Positions 9,185 to 18,413 of a stretch of DNA of 47,500 bases are shown piece by piece. The position numbers were made by a program, and so were the translations under genes. The notes beneath the pieces were generated by a model that made no database searches, was not told where the DNA came from, and saw only the letters and a list, made by a program, of their open reading frames with translations. Source of the stretch: Symbiodinium natans (lineage: Eukaryota > Sar > Dinophyceae > Suessiales > Symbiodiniaceae); NCBI GenBank assembly GCA_905221605.1, contig CAJNDS010002357.1, positions 405,331 through 452,830 of the forward strand, in the 5' to 3' direction. Each line of letters opens with the position of its first letter. The stretch's first letter is position 1.

Positions 9185-9726
9185 TTAAGCTTCTATCCGT
9201 CTGCTTCGTATGGCTAAAGCTCAGTGGTGCAAGCATGGGCTCTTCTCAAAGAAGTATCCACTCTTCTTGAGTGGTCAGTGGACCTTTGTGACACTTTTCC
9301 CTCGAACACAGGCCATATACCCGGCCCAAGCAATGGCAAGTTTGCTGGCAAGCCTCGGGGTCACGCCCGAAAGCTGCCCCATCCTGCGTGGCCACGCGGC
9401 TGGCCAGCGTGAGCCTGGTTGGCTAGAGATGGCTAGAGGCTTCCATAAACGCCCCGCGTTAAGGTCCTGGGCCCTAGGGGTAAATCGGTTCGTCCAACTT
9501 AAGGTAGGGTAGCAGGCTTTGGGCTGCAGCTGGCTTCGGATAGCTTGTCCTGATTCTAGAGCTCCCAAAACTCAGGGTTGCACTTAGGTGGATCTATTTG
9601 CCAGCGATGCTTGCGCCGAGAACATCAGGGTTTGCAAGTGGTCTTGGCATGCCTCAGGCATGGAGGCATACTTACGATGACTCCCAAAACATCTTCGGAG
9701 GCCTAAAGCCTAAAGAGCCCACGAAC

Positions 9727-9788
9727 CATGCCCACGCATTGCAGCAGCGATGGCGGAACCCACTCCTTGAGCTTGCCTGGGCGCAGCC
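9727..9788 (-). CDS. Coding exon (LRPGKLKEWVPPSLLQCVGM)
   Basis: GCTTCAG acceptor and GT donor. Reads LRPGKLKEWVPPSLLQCVGM with strong codon bias. Confidence 0.58.
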
Positions 9789-9860
9789 CTGAAGCCCGAC
9801 CCAACCTCATCTCGAAACTCAGACCCAGTGAAAACGTCGCCAGCCAGACTCTGCCCACAC

Positions 9861-9933
9861 CTGCGGCCGCAGCGCGCTGGGCACCTTGGGAGCTACTTGT
9901 CACCGGAAGAGGAGTGGCGGCCTCCAAGCTGCC
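9861..9933 (-). CDS. Coding exon (GSLEAATPLPVTSSSQGAQR)
   Basis: Between TCTTCAG and GTGTGG. Reads GSLEAATPLPVTSSSQGAQR then AAAA, a low-complexity Ala/Ser/Pro linker. Both splice sites are good. Confidence 0.5.
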
Positions 9934-10039
9934 CTGAAGATCTAGAAGGCTGGAAGCAAAGGAAAGGGACGACGACCAGGGCACGCCTTCGAACAAAAAG
10001 CTATGATGACGGGCACCAGCACCGGAAGGCGGCGAACAC

Positions 10040-10152
10040 TCCCAACACCAGTTGAAAGCCAGTGGAAGAGACGAAGAATGAGGCACTGTAGTCCTTTGCC
10101 GAAAGAGGATCGGGGCTAAGGACAACGAAATCCTCCCCGGACCCCAGAACAC
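10040..10152 (-). CDS. Coding exon (GEDFVVLSPDPLSAKDYSAS)
   Basis: Acceptor ATAATTAG. Reads GEDFVVLSPDPLSAKDYSAS then FFVSSTGFQLVLG, alternating hydrophobic strands typical of a beta sandwich. A GT donor is placed after the VLG codons; the frame stays open slightly further. Confidence 0.58.
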
Positions 10153-10287
10153 CTAATTATCACCCCTGCCGTGTTACCACCCTCAAAAGCCCCGGACGCA
10201 AAACAGATATGGGAGTTATTGAGCGACGTTAACATTAGACCCTAAACCTTAAGAATTCAAGGCTTCTGGCTGCGAGATTGTAAAGAC

Positions 10288-10452
10288 ATGGAGCAGTTCC
10301 TTTGCATATTGAGTGCACCACGCTGCACAACCGAAACAAAATCTCGACCTCAGCCAAGACCCGCACACCACGAAGGACCAACTGCTGCAACTTGTTAAGC
10401 ATCGTCTGGTCCTTGCAAATAGCCATTGCGGTGGACACGCACGCGCAACGCG
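10288..10452 (-). CDS. Coding exon (helical; MLNKLQQLVLRGVRVLAEVE)
   Basis: A long exon for this window. Reads TAMAICKDQTMLNKLQQLVL, then RGVRVLAEVEILFRLCSVVH, then SICKGTAP. Hydrophobic helices with Leu/Val spacing suggest an alpha-solenoid. The acceptor CATCTCAG is clear; the donor is uncertain. Confidence 0.62.
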
Positions 10453-10530
10453 CTGAGATGACCTAGAAGCCAATTCTTAGTGACTGAGTGAAGTCCTCCC
10501 AGGCCCTTGCTAAACTTCGTTTTTGCAGAC

Positions 10531-10619
10531 CTGAAACAAGTGCGAGGTTCAAAAGCTTGGCTGCGCCCTTTCGACTGACTGTTGATGGGGCCTTTCACGT
10601 ATCGAAAGAAAAGCAGGAC
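10531..10619 (-). CDS. Coding exon (VLLFFRYVKGPINSQSKGRS)
   Basis: CATGCAG acceptor, GT donor after TTTCAG. Reads VLLFFRYVKGPINSQSKGRS then QAFEPRTC. The block after KGR is less protein-like, so the donor may lie earlier. Confidence 0.45.
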
Positions 10620-11128
10620 CTGCATGGGTAATTGTCGCGGTGCTCAAGCCTAAGCCCCCCACAGCCCCCCCCCCCTCCCCCCCAAGACAGTCGACGCTTC
10701 AGGCAGCAAAGGGGACAAATTGCATGTTGGTCCTCGTTCTGCTGCCAAAGAAGGCGCAACTCCCCGATGCTCCGGCCTGGTCGAGCCGAGAATTTAGGGG
10801 GAAATTGAGGGGATGTGTGTTTTGAGATGTTTAGAGTCTCATCTGGGTCTCGGGCTCTAGGGCATCTCAGTTCTGGGTTTGGGGAGCTCCGGGTTGAGTG
10901 CTCGGCGTAGCTGCCCGGCAAGTCGGGAGCTTGGCTGTTGTTGGTTTTCAAGGATCTGACAGAGCAGCAATTGTGTCTAGAGGGCTTCGGGAAGGACACT
11001 CCCGAATTCGGCCTCTGAGCCCCTTAATTTTACCTAAATAGAGCTACCCAAAGACCCCAAGCTCTAAACTTCAAACACTCTGCAAGCCCTCCCTAAACCG
11101 AAACCTCGTGCCCTTCTGAGATGAGTGC

Positions 11129-11178
11129 CTTCGTAGCCGCGATCCTGTAGCTCCGCCTGTCGCCGCAACTCGTTCAGG
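11129..11178 (-). CDS. Coding exon (LNELRRQAELQDRGYE)
   Basis: Charged helix LNELRRQAELQDRGYE between GTGAAG and a GC donor. Confidence 0.52.
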
Positions 11179-11367
11179 CTTCACGGTTTCCGGTTCGAGC
11201 ACCCTGACCTAAACCCTAGCCTCAGGGCAGATAGGGGCAGGCAGGTCTTAAGAGCAGCGGAACGGATCCAGCAGCATAGAAAGAGCATACGGAACAAGCC
11301 TCGAAGCCCTCGAGAGCTATGCAGAACTCGCCTAGACTGCAAGTCCTGAAGACTGCAATCCGGGAAC

Positions 11368-11516
11368 CTGGAAGATGTTCCAGGCATTCAGCTGCCGCCG
11401 CTCCAAGCACTCTAGATATGGAACAGCGTTCGAGAGCTCCTGCCAGGTGTCAGGGGGGTTCAGCGTCATGGAGGCCTTTGTACCGCACAGGCCGTACACG
11501 GGGGCAGTGGCCGAAT
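11368..11516 (-). CDS. Coding exon (APVYGLCGTKASMTLNPPDT)
   Basis: Nearly 50 codons with an in-frame stop just upstream of the GACTGAG acceptor and a GT donor after ATCTTCCAG. Reads APVYGLCGTKASMTLNPPDT, WQELSNAVPYLECLERRQ, then LNAWNIFQ. Among the most convincing exons here. The nearby exon at 11767-11856 has a comparable PxYG then FTYNP order, hinting at related segments. Confidence 0.68.
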
Positions 11517-11589
11517 CTCAGTCCTTTCTCTGTGCAGATAGACTCGGTGTAACAGAGCAAGGTCAGAAAATGAACGCGCAAGTGCATGC

Positions 11590-11643
11590 GTCCTCCACGT
11601 GTCTTCGCATGTTGTCCTTCTGCGTTTCCGGCGTCTTCGTGCC
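11590..11643 (-). CDS. Coding exon (GTKTPETQKDNMRRHVED)
   Basis: Exactly 18 codons from TGTTTCAG, reading GTKTPETQKDNMRRHVED, then a GC donor. Phase 0 at both ends. Confidence 0.58.
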
Positions 11644-11766
11644 CTGAAACAGTGGTGAGGGGAATTTTGCTGCTCGCATCCATACCCACAAACCAAGAAG
11701 GTAGAAAGCTCATGTGATGAATACTCGGAACAAAGAGCCCAACTGCAGAAAGCTTGAATGTGCAGC

Positions 11767-11856
11767 CTCCTTGTCCTTCAGCCGGACCACGTTCGGGTTG
11801 TAGGTGAAGGAGTGGTACATGGCTTCCACGCCATAGATCGGCTCGCGAACTCGTGG
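11767..11856 (-). CDS. Coding exon (REPIYGVEAMYHSFTYNPNV)
   Basis: Exactly 30 codons from TCTGCCAG to a GC donor. Reads REPIYGVEAMYHSFTYNPNV then VRLKDKE. Strong codon bias, no competing frame. Confidence 0.66.
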
Positions 11857-11913
11857 CTGGCAGACCTGCCATCAGGTCCAAGACAGTGAGGCTTAGAACC
11901 TCTTCAAGGCCAC

Positions 11914-11988
11914 CTCCCACCGGCCTTGCTCCAGATCTCCTTCAGGAACATGGACCTTGGACCAGGTCTTAAGGAGATCTCCCGCGAT
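11914..11988 (-). CDS. Coding exon (IAGDLLKTWSKVHVPEGDLE)
   Basis: Exactly 25 codons between GTGGCAG and GTGGCC. Reads IAGDLLKTWSKVHVPEGDLE then QGRWE. Phase 0 at both ends. Confidence 0.65.
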
Positions 11989-12448
11989 CTGCCACAAAAC
12001 CAGAACTCCCTTTTGAGTTTGGCGAGGCCTCGGGGTTTGGGTAAAGCTCTGCCTTGCATTGCCTGCCACCTTCGGTTCAGTGTTTGGAAACTGACCATGC
12101 TCCTCAACAACCATGGAACACCTTCTCGTGCGACCCCAACACTTCTGGTCCGTTGTAGTTCTTACACTTCAAATGCATTCCTCTGAGGCCCTAATGACCC
12201 AAAAACCCAACAACACAAAGGCACCGGGACCTGGACCGAACAGACAGCTGCATCTTCTCCTGCCCATCGGCAAACACCTCAGGGACGCGGGCTTGCCCTT
12301 CTGAGGTTCAAGATGGCCGAGTGAACAAATAAGGTGTCTATCAACAGTTCTGGCAGGAATAACCCGGAAGAGACGTAAAACGATCTCAACATTATATACT
12401 GAACATTGTTGAGATGTATACTGGAATGTCAAAAGGTATGCTCGGCAC

Positions 12449-12538
12449 CTGCTTCATCTCCGATGGCAACCATCGAGTGAGGACGTGGATCTCGCCCGTG
12501 ATGTTGGGCGTCAGCTCACCATCCTCTTGCGGATTCTT
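12449..12538 (-). CDS. Coding exon, last strands of a C2-like domain (GEIHVLTRWLPSE)
   Basis: Exactly 30 codons from TTCACAAG to a GT donor. Reads KNPQEDGELTPNITGEIHVL then TRWLPSEMKQ. GEI-hydrophobic-WLP is the usual closing strand of C2 domains. It joins in frame to the 12607-12658 exon, whose end NLWLPL gives the W-x-PL step that normally precedes GEI in C2 folds. The retained intron is also open in another frame. Confidence 0.66.
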
Positions 12539-12606
12539 CTTGTGAAGAGCAGCGACAACCCCAAACACACGAGTGCGGGCAACCAAACACCAGCCTTCAC
12601 ACTGAC

Positions 12607-12658
12607 CAGCGGAAGCCAGAGGTTCTTGAACATTTGGTTGGGGTTCGTCAGGAACTGC
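12607..12658 (-). CDS. Coding exon, C2-like W-x-PL step (QFLTNPNQMFKNLWLPL)
   Basis: Acceptor CATGCCAG and donor GTCAGT. Reads QFLTNPNQMFKNLWLPL and ends in phase 0, matching the next exon. The intron between them is only 68 bp, the shortest I infer in the window. Confidence 0.62.
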
Positions 12659-12957
12659 CTGGCATGCAGGAATGGAGAGGGACTTGCGCGAACGAGCAAA
12701 AGACAAAAGATGCCCATACGGGCCGCAGCTGGGGAGAACAACAGGGACTGTCCTGACACGGCTCACGCCTGAGAGTTTTAGGGTTGCTGCAGCTGGGTTT
12801 GTTGCAGCTTGGGTTGCAAAGCATGCCTCATCCTCACCCTCATCGTCGTCATCTTGTATCATCGCCATCATCGTCACTATCGCGAGTGGCACTGTCCGGC
12901 ATCAGACGTCGCGAGTGCAATGGCATCCCCCGAACCCCCCCCCAGCACTGTGAAAGT

Positions 12958-13034
12958 CTGTGCAGGGCCGACTCTTCGGTCACCGGCAGCTGGATGACGC
13001 CGATGCGGCTCGGGGACATCCCGGCTTTCATCAC
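12958..13034 (-). CDS. Coding exon (VMKAGMSPSRIGVIQLPVTE)
   Basis: CCCGCAG acceptor; reads VMKAGMSPSRIGVIQLPVTE then ESALH. The order K-x-G ... S-x-IG-hydrophobics parallels the exon at 14116-14187, which suggests repeated units. The downstream edge is approximate. Confidence 0.6.
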
Positions 13035-13178
13035 CTGCGGGGCTTCTCTTAGGGTTGCCTCTGCAGCTTCGAGGTATGTCGAGACTTTTGAGGCTCGGGG
13101 CTTGTCATTTTCTATTAAGTGTCAGGAGGGAGGCACCTGTCTTCGCTTGAATGGGTGATAAGTGACAGCTCTCTTCAC

Positions 13179-13247
13179 TGGCCTCGAACTCAATCAGCAG
13201 CTTCGGATACTTCTCGGGATCAATCATGCCCGTGCGGAACGTCCAGC
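13179..13247 (-). CDS. Coding exon with GW-aromatic motif (GWTFRTGMIDPEKYPKLLIE)
   Basis: CGTCCAG acceptor. Reads GWTFRTGMIDPEKYPKLLIE then FEA, ending at a GT. Pattern GW[TS][FY] ... Y-x-x-L-x-x-E-x-x-AS also appears at 33520-33581, 20 kb away, so this is probably a repeated domain. Confidence 0.65.
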
Positions 13248-13317
13248 CTGGACGGAGATGAGGCTGGACCGAGCCGCTTCGTATACTCCCCGAAACGCAG
13301 AGAGCCCTGCCTCCCAC

Positions 13318-13371
13318 GCCTTCCAGCTCAGGCAGCTTCGACCAGCAGGGGCTGTCGGTTCCTGAGATGAC
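13318..13371 (-). CDS. Coding exon (VISGTDSPCWSKLPELEG)
   Basis: Exactly 18 codons between ATACCAG and a GT donor; reads VISGTDSPCWSKLPELEG. The codons before the acceptor encode Tyr-Gln in the same frame, recalling YQ[IV]xS at 30646-30691 and 33284-33319. Confidence 0.58.
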
Positions 13372-13510
13372 CTGGTATGCGCATCAGCCAAGAGTTGCAG
13401 CCCCCCCCCCCCCGGAGAGGATCTCGGCTTAAAAATTCCACGCAATAAACACCCTGATTCGAGTGCCGGGCCGGTGAGACTTGCTTGTTCTTTCCGCGGA
13501 AAGGGATGAC

Positions 13511-13556
13511 CTGCGGGCAGATGGGTCGTCACTCGTGTAGAAAACAACTGCCACTT
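13511..13556 (-). CDS. Coding exon (VAVVFYTSDDPSAR)
   Basis: Reads VAVVFYTSDDPSAR from GACAAG to GTCATC. Similar in wording to DYQITSGDPSAG at 30646-30691. Confidence 0.52.
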
Positions 13557-13707
13557 CTTGTCGCCGTACGAATCAGGACAGCGGATGTTTGAAAACAGTA
13601 GGTCCTACTCGAATCATACCTTGGGACTTGAAGCCAGGACCAACACAAAAACAGGAAACAAAACGCTATCAAAACAGAAGCAACAGCAACATCGAAACAA
13701 AACATAC

Positions 13708-13757
13708 TAGCCACATCAACTTCGACGCCGTCATGCCCATCGTAGAAATAGCAGTAG
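13708..13757 (-). CDS. Coding exon (YCYFYDGHDGVEVDVA)
   Basis: CGCTCTAG acceptor and a canonical GTATGT donor. Reads YCYFYDGHDGVEVDVA. The Asp/Gly loop between aromatic and Val-rich strands could bind calcium, as C2 loops do; that is inference. Confidence 0.58.
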
Positions 13758-14115
13758 CTAGAGCGCTGTTATGTCCAGGTGGCTGCTCACTTCCACCCGA
13801 TGTTGCCGGCTTTTGGCGAGATCCCTCTTTGGGGTGGGGGTTGAGGGCTTCATTTACACTGCTGTCTGCGCCCAAACCCTCTACTCACTACCCGCAACCC
13901 CCAAAATCAAAAAACAACTTCGGCCATCAGAGTGTTCCCCTAACATGGAGCGCGGAGCTCTACATAGAATGTTGAATTTCACCATGCAGGAGACTTCTTA
14001 GTCCTCTTTACAAGGAGGGGGACTTCCGCCCAAGTGCGAAATGACATTTCGGGATTTGGGATCAGTAGCAAAGCGTCCAGGGCCAGCGCCTAACCTCAAG
14101 GGCCCCTCTTAGGGC

Positions 14116-14187
14116 CTCCTTGTTGTGAAGCATGCGGAAGTTGACGAAGGTTCCAATGGAGCTTCCTTCCGGCGTGCCCTTCACCGC
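14116..14187 (-). CDS. Coding exon (AVKGTPEGSSIGTFVNFRML)
   Basis: Exactly 24 codons from CCCGCAG to a GC donor. Reads AVKGTPEGSSIGTFVNFRML then HNKE. See the parallel exon 12958-13034. Confidence 0.64.
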
Positions 14188-14306
14188 CTGCGGGGGCTCA
14201 AGATTCCAAGGACCTCTCATCGTTAAGGCTGTCGGGCGTCAGACACTCCAGGAATCAGTTGGGCTCATAAACACTTTGAAGTTGCAAAGACTGCAAATCG
14301 CGGTAC

Positions 14307-14358
14307 CCTTGACAGCTCTGGAGACGCCAACCAGAAGACGAACATGAAATCTAAGCTC
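14307..14358 (-). CDS. Coding exon, C2-like first strand (ELRFHVRLLVGVSRAVK)
   Basis: Acceptor GACTGTCAG, GT donor. ELRFHVRLLVGVSRAVK has the alternation and AxxL-like turn of a C2 first strand. Confidence 0.58.
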
Positions 14359-14691
14359 CTGACAGTCCTGGCAGTCCTTGAGCAGCTCCGAAGATCCCCC
14401 CGCCCAACCCAACACCCAACACACTGGACCAGCAAAGCAAGAAAACAAACATCGACACCCCCCCAAAAAAAAACTCCCGAAAAGCGCCCGAAGAAACCGC
14501 CGGGCCCTTGCCTGGCCATCCGTGGTGCCCAGGAGCTCGGGCCTTGGCAATGGGAGGTGGGGGCTGCTGGTTTTCGGCTCGGAAAACCTTTCGAAAAAAC
14601 CCCCCCCCAATTCTCCCCCCTTGTGGCGACCCCATAAGCATGCTGAAGGCCACAGAGGGACGTCGTCTCATAAGGCACCCACCGACCCCAC

Positions 14692-14767
14692 CGCCTTCCT
14701 CAGCCTCTGGCAAGTAATTCGCATCGACCATCTGGTTGGACTGCGACGGATCCACGTCGGAGCGGCC
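14692..14767 (-). CDS. Coding exon (SDVDPSQSNQMVDANYLPEA)
   Basis: From GTCGAAG to GTGGGG. Reads GRSDVDPSQSNQMVDANYLP then EAEEG, an acidic loop-like segment. Confidence 0.58.
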
Positions 14768-14810
14768 CTTCGACCACCTCGGAGAACAAAGCCAGGGCTC
14801 TTTCGGCTGT

Positions 14811-14890
14811 AGGTTTAGGAGGTTGAGGGTTTAGAGTTTAGGGTTTAGGGCTTAGGGCTTAGGGTTTAAGATTTCGGGGTAGGGTTTAGG
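14811..14890. repeat. Interstitial TTTAGGG tract
   Basis: About ten degenerate units (TTTAGGG, CTTAGGG, TTGAGGG) on the plus strand between two exons. Confidence 0.85.
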
Positions 14891-14896
14891 TGTAGC

Positions 14897-15005
14897 CAGG
14901 ATGCGCTCGAAGGACTTGGAGTTCAAGGTTTCGGGGCGCAGGGTGGACAGCGTTCTAAAGCCGACCTTGAAGGGTAGGATTTGACCGAAGCGCGAGCTTC
15001 GGTCT
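14897..15005 (-). CDS. Coding exon (ILPFKVGFRTLSTLRPETLN)
   Basis: Reads RFGQILPFKVGFRTLSTLRP then ETLNSKSFERIL. LPFKV is repeated in the exon at 32194-32258. Acceptor edge GAAG is approximate; a GC donor fits. Confidence 0.64.
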
Positions 15006-15130
15006 CTTCAAGAGTGGCAAACACCAGAAGTTGACAAAGGGGGGGGATCCCTCCCACCTCCAACCTGCATTCGGCGGCCCGACACCTTAAACCCTACATA
15101 ACCCTACACCCGAAAATCCGTAAACCCTGC

Positions 15131-15197
15131 TTGGGGCCCCGGCGACTCATAGAGTGTGATGGGGTCCGACGTGAGCACGGTGTTGAGAGCCGACTGC
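15131..15197 (-). CDS. Coding exon (SALNTVLTSDPITLYESPGP)
   Basis: AACTCAG acceptor; reads SALNTVLTSDPITLYESPGP, then a GC donor. Clean, single-frame reading. Confidence 0.62.
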
Positions 15198-15228
15198 CTG
15201 AGTTTCGAGTCTCCCAGGTTTGGTTTTT

Positions 15229-15341
15229 TGGGTTTTAGGGTTTAGGTTTTCGGGTTTTCGGGTTTTTGGGTTTTTGGGATTTTGGGGTTTTAGGGTTTAG
15301 GGGTTTAGGGGTCTAGGGGTTTAGGGGTTTAGGGGGTTTAG
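15229..15341. repeat. Longest interstitial telomere-like tract
   Basis: About 110 bp of TTTTGGG, TTTAGGG and TTTAGGGG variants on the plus strand, drifting from T-rich to G-rich units. It lies in an intron 30 bp upstream of the 15131-15197 exon. Confidence 0.85.
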
Positions 15342-15432
15342 AACTCAGAGGCTATCGGGGCAGCAAGCATTAGGATCTGCTCAGGAGGGGGTTCAGTTCA
15401 ACCTTGTGACTGGGCTTCGGGCTGAAATTTAC

Positions 15433-15480
15433 GAAGGCAACATGTTGGCATCCGGGCCCCCAAGACTTCCCCAAAGAATC
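15433..15480 (-). CDS. Coding exon (DSLGKSWGPGCQHVAF)
   Basis: Exactly 16 codons between TTTCCAG and a GTAAAT donor; reads DSLGKSWGPGCQHVAF. DSLGKS followed by a hydrophobic strand resembles the D-x-x-GKSDPY loop of C2 domains, directly after the C2-like start in 15541-15632. Confidence 0.56.
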
Positions 15481-15540
15481 CTGGAAATGTCAAACGAAGC
15501 TCAAAACAACCCTGAAATTCCCAAACCCACCACCAGGCGC

Positions 15541-15632
15541 TCTTGCCGCCGCGGTACAAAGGTTGCAGCCGCCGGGCCTCCACCAGCAGCACCTTGGGAG
15601 GAGAGGCGCTCTTCTTGGGCTTCAAGGGGAGG
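15541..15632 (-). CDS. Coding exon, C2-like first strand (KVLLVEARRLQPLYRGGK)
   Basis: Reads PLKPKKSASPPKVLLVEARR then LQPLYRGGK. The strand LLVEARRL is the typical C2 entry. Two other frames are open, but this one matches neighbours in codon bias. Confidence 0.58.
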
Positions 15633-16011
15633 CTTTTCGGGGGGAAAGTCGGGCCATCGGCCTTTCGGTTGAAAACCCACACCCTCGAACAGGTTTCGAA
15701 GCCTTTTCTTCAGTCGCACCTTACCCAACAATGCCAAACAAAGCCCACCACACCAGGGTCCCACACGTCCAGCTGGCCCCCGGTCTTGTGCAGTCCAGGG
15801 TGGCGAATCTGCATTGGGGTCGAGATCCTCGAAGGCTCCGTCAGCAGAAGCAATAAAACCCTAAAGTTCCAGCCCTATCCGCGGGTGCTGAGATTGTGTT
15901 TACAGGTCTGCAAGCTGTTGGGAAAGCAGGTCCGGCAAGTCAACCATATTGGCACTGAACTCTCCCTAAACCCCCTGCAAGTTCGCGTGCTCACGTGGTT
16001 GTTTCAAGGAC
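15633..16011. other. Intron-like stretch
   Basis: Open frames on both strands, but no splice-bounded coding block that I trust. Confidence 0.4.
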
Positions 16012-16065
16012 CTTGCATGGGCTGTGGTAGAAGGCAAACGCGGCAAAGGACGAGCTTTCCATGAG
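16012..16065 (-). CDS. Coding exon (LMESSSFAAFAFYHSPCK)
   Basis: Exactly 18 codons between TATGCCAG and GTCCTTG; reads LMESSSFAAFAFYHSPCK. Phase 0 at both ends. Confidence 0.62.
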
Positions 16066-16586
16066 CTGGCATAGCTGGCTGACTTGGTACTACGAGCAGT
16101 GCACGAAAAAACTGCGGCTTTGGAAGCTCAGAAGCCTGAAAGTAACTGTGCAAGACTTAAATTCCCTCCACCCCAACTCATTCGAAGCCCCCCCCCCTCA
16201 GATTTTAAGGCTTCAGGCTTGTGACACTCCGTGGGGCATTCTTAGATTGGCTGTGCTCCTTCTACAGGTACAAAACAAATGTAGGGTTGTGGGTTTAGGG
16301 TCAGCTTGGGTTTGCTTGCTTAAGGGCTTCAGCCACAAATAGATCTCTTCAGCGCTCTTTCATGCAGAAAAGAATCTGGGTTTGCTTCTGGTACTCCATC
16401 ATCTTCAAGGCCTGCAGGCACAAAAATAGCGGGCTTCGTGTTCAGTGTTCATGGTGGCTCATTCATACCTGAACACCCAGACCCCACAGCAACCGCGAAA
16501 CCAACAGATTTCTGGGTTCGCCACTAAGCGGCACTAAGCCCTGACAAGGTTGCCACTCCGACTGATCCCCCCACTTTAGAGCTCGC

Positions 16587-16650
16587 CTGCTGGTAGTGGT
16601 CCACGCGCACACACTTGCGGACCATGGCCACGAACTGATACATCTCGTAC
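16587..16650 (-). CDS. Coding exon (YEMYQFVAMVRKCVRVDHYQ)
   Basis: Reads YEMYQFVAMVRKCVRVDHYQ, a cationic amphipathic helix. Acceptor TTGAG, GC donor. The first bases of the exon (GTACGAGATGTA) are duplicated about 35 bp upstream after CAG, giving a second possible acceptor. Confidence 0.64.
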
Positions 16651-16956
16651 CTCAACTCAACTCAAACCGTCAGTACATCTCGTACCTGCCATGTGTGCCC
16701 CTTCAAGGACGGAAGCCCCAGGATGCATTGAGGGGCGCTTTTTTTGGGCCGCATTTTTGAGTTCTCAAACTGCAAATTGCCCCAAGTTGCCCCAAATTGC
16801 CCCACACCCCCTACACACCCCAGCGCCTGGCGCCCTAAACTCGGCTAAGCCCAGTAGGCTCCCTTTCTTTTCGCACGCTCCAAGGCCCGGGCTCGCTCGG
16901 GAAGCGCACCCGGACCTCTTTTCCAGGGCGGGGCGAGGGGGGGGGTTCAGGAATTC

Positions 16957-16999
16957 GGGTGGGCTCCAGGCGTTGAACTCGTACAAGCAGGCCGACGTG
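16957..16999 (-). CDS. Coding exon (TSACLYEFNAWSP)
   Basis: GATGCCAG acceptor; reads TSACLYEFNAWSP. The donor is uncertain (GA or GC). Confidence 0.48.
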
Positions 17000-17059
17000 C
17001 TGGCATCGGGCGGCAGTGGACCAGCCGCAAGCTTGTACCTTCAAGGCATGGGCACAAGC

Positions 17060-17139
17060 TGAAAAGCCCCGGCCGGAATGGGGTGTGGCAAAGGGCTCGC
17101 TGCAGCGGAAAGCTGAGTCGCTCGCTCCAGGTAGTCTTT
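17060..17139 (-). CDS. Coding exon (KDYLERATQLSAAASPLPHP)
   Basis: Reads KDYLERATQLSAAASPLPHP then IPAGAF between GCAAAG and a GC donor. Helix followed by a Pro-rich linker. The plus strand is also open here. Confidence 0.45.
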
Positions 17140-17479
17140 CTTTGCACCTTTCCTTGGCCAAGCAACAGGGCACAGCATCCAACTCCAATGTCGCACAGAA
17201 GGTACCAGGGCGGGTGTACCAAAACACAAGGCAGCCTCAGGCTCCGGCTGTGCAGCCTGGCAGCATGCAGCGCCCTAAAGCCTAAGGTGGCCTAACGTTG
17301 TAAGGACCAAGATGAAACAGCCATGGTCTTAAGAAACCCCAATAAATATCACCACCCAGCGCTGCAACCCTGAACCTCAGCAACCCCGACGTTGAAAGAG
17401 ATGTCTAGGCAAGAGACAGGGCAACTCAAGCCAACAAAACGCCAAGTCTCCCCGTTCCCCCTGCTCTCCCCAACAGCAC

Positions 17480-17615
17480 CTCATACGAGCGAGGGTCAAA
17501 CTCGTTGACAGCTGGTGGCGCGTTGATGACGTCCGAGGTGGTCTTGTACCTCAGCCGAGCGCTGAGATTCTGCTTGATGGATGGTTTGGAGGCAAATCTG
17601 CTTGTGGGAATGAAT
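17480..17615 (-). CDS. Coding exon (FIPTSRFASKPSIKQNLSAR)
   Basis: A 45-codon reading: FIPTSRFASKPSIKQNLSAR, LRYKTTSDVINAPPAVNEF, DPRSYE. Acceptor CCGGGCAG, donor GT. Basic/hydroxyl-rich then acidic; high G/C third positions, no competitor. Confidence 0.67.
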
Positions 17616-18184
17616 CTGCCCGGGCCCATCACAAGGCATCGTAGACATTCACGCCGGAGTAGTGCACCGCACCTTGCACTTTATTTAGGGCTGAGGGCGT
17701 CAAAAGGCCTATTAGAGGATTGCAAACAACCTTCAAGCTTCTGTAGTTGCATAACATGGGTCTCCGCAGGCCTTGACTTTGCAATGATTTAATCGATGTT
17801 CGGTAGCACGTGCCAAGAGCATAACTACTACACTTTAGATGGTGGTGTCCAGCAGAAACGATGTGCTGCCGCGCCCTCGAATGAAAGGCTTTCCTCAAGC
17901 ATTCGCACGGGACCATTGCACTCGAAACTCCAGTTCTTTTGCAAGCACAACGGTAACCCCTGCAACGTCTAAACAAAACGATTGCCAAGAACGGGGGCAC
18001 GGCGCAATGCGAAGAGGACTACAAAGATCCCCTACGCTGACACAGTCAGACCGTCAGTTGTGTACTATCTGGGCCCATACGCGGAAAGAAAAACTCATGC
18101 GCTCATGCGCTCATGCACTCATGCATTCCTCATTCATTGTCAACCAGACTGCCGGGTGCCCGGGCTCAGGAGGATTGTGGGCAC
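17616..18184. other. Intron-like stretch
   Basis: A minus-strand frame near 17880 reads VPCECLRKAFHSRARQH but lacks clear boundaries. Otherwise nothing supported. Confidence 0.35.
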
Positions 18185-18297
18185 CTGCCTGAGGATGAAC
18201 CGTGGGGTCGCCGTCTCGCCTTCCTTTGCCTTGCCTGCCGACTTCTCCAGCTTGCCCGGGAAGGCGAACCTTGGCCAAAACTTGGCTTTGGACTTGG
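18185..18297 (-). CDS. Coding exon (KFWPRFAFPGKLEKSAGKAK)
   Basis: From TTGCACAG to GTGCCC. Reads KFWPRFAFPGKLEKSAGKAK then EGETATPRFILRQ. Lys-rich linker between hydrophobic strands. Confidence 0.66.
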
Positions 18298-18413
18298 CTG
18301 TGCAACTTGACTTACCGGGAAAATGAAGCAGCGACCCGAGATGAAAACCTTAACAAATACCCCACCACCCACATCCTCGCACCTAGAGTGGACACTTTTG
18401 GCAAACTCTGAAC

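Larger units (their letters stand above)
8448..9726. other. Long stretch between minus-strand exons
   Basis: Contains an AT-rich TA run (8517-8533), a plus-strand open frame with a 24-bp duplication (8702-8749) and a minus-strand 123-codon frame (8813-9184). Around 9210-9570 both strands are open without clear coding bias. Confidence 0.35.
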
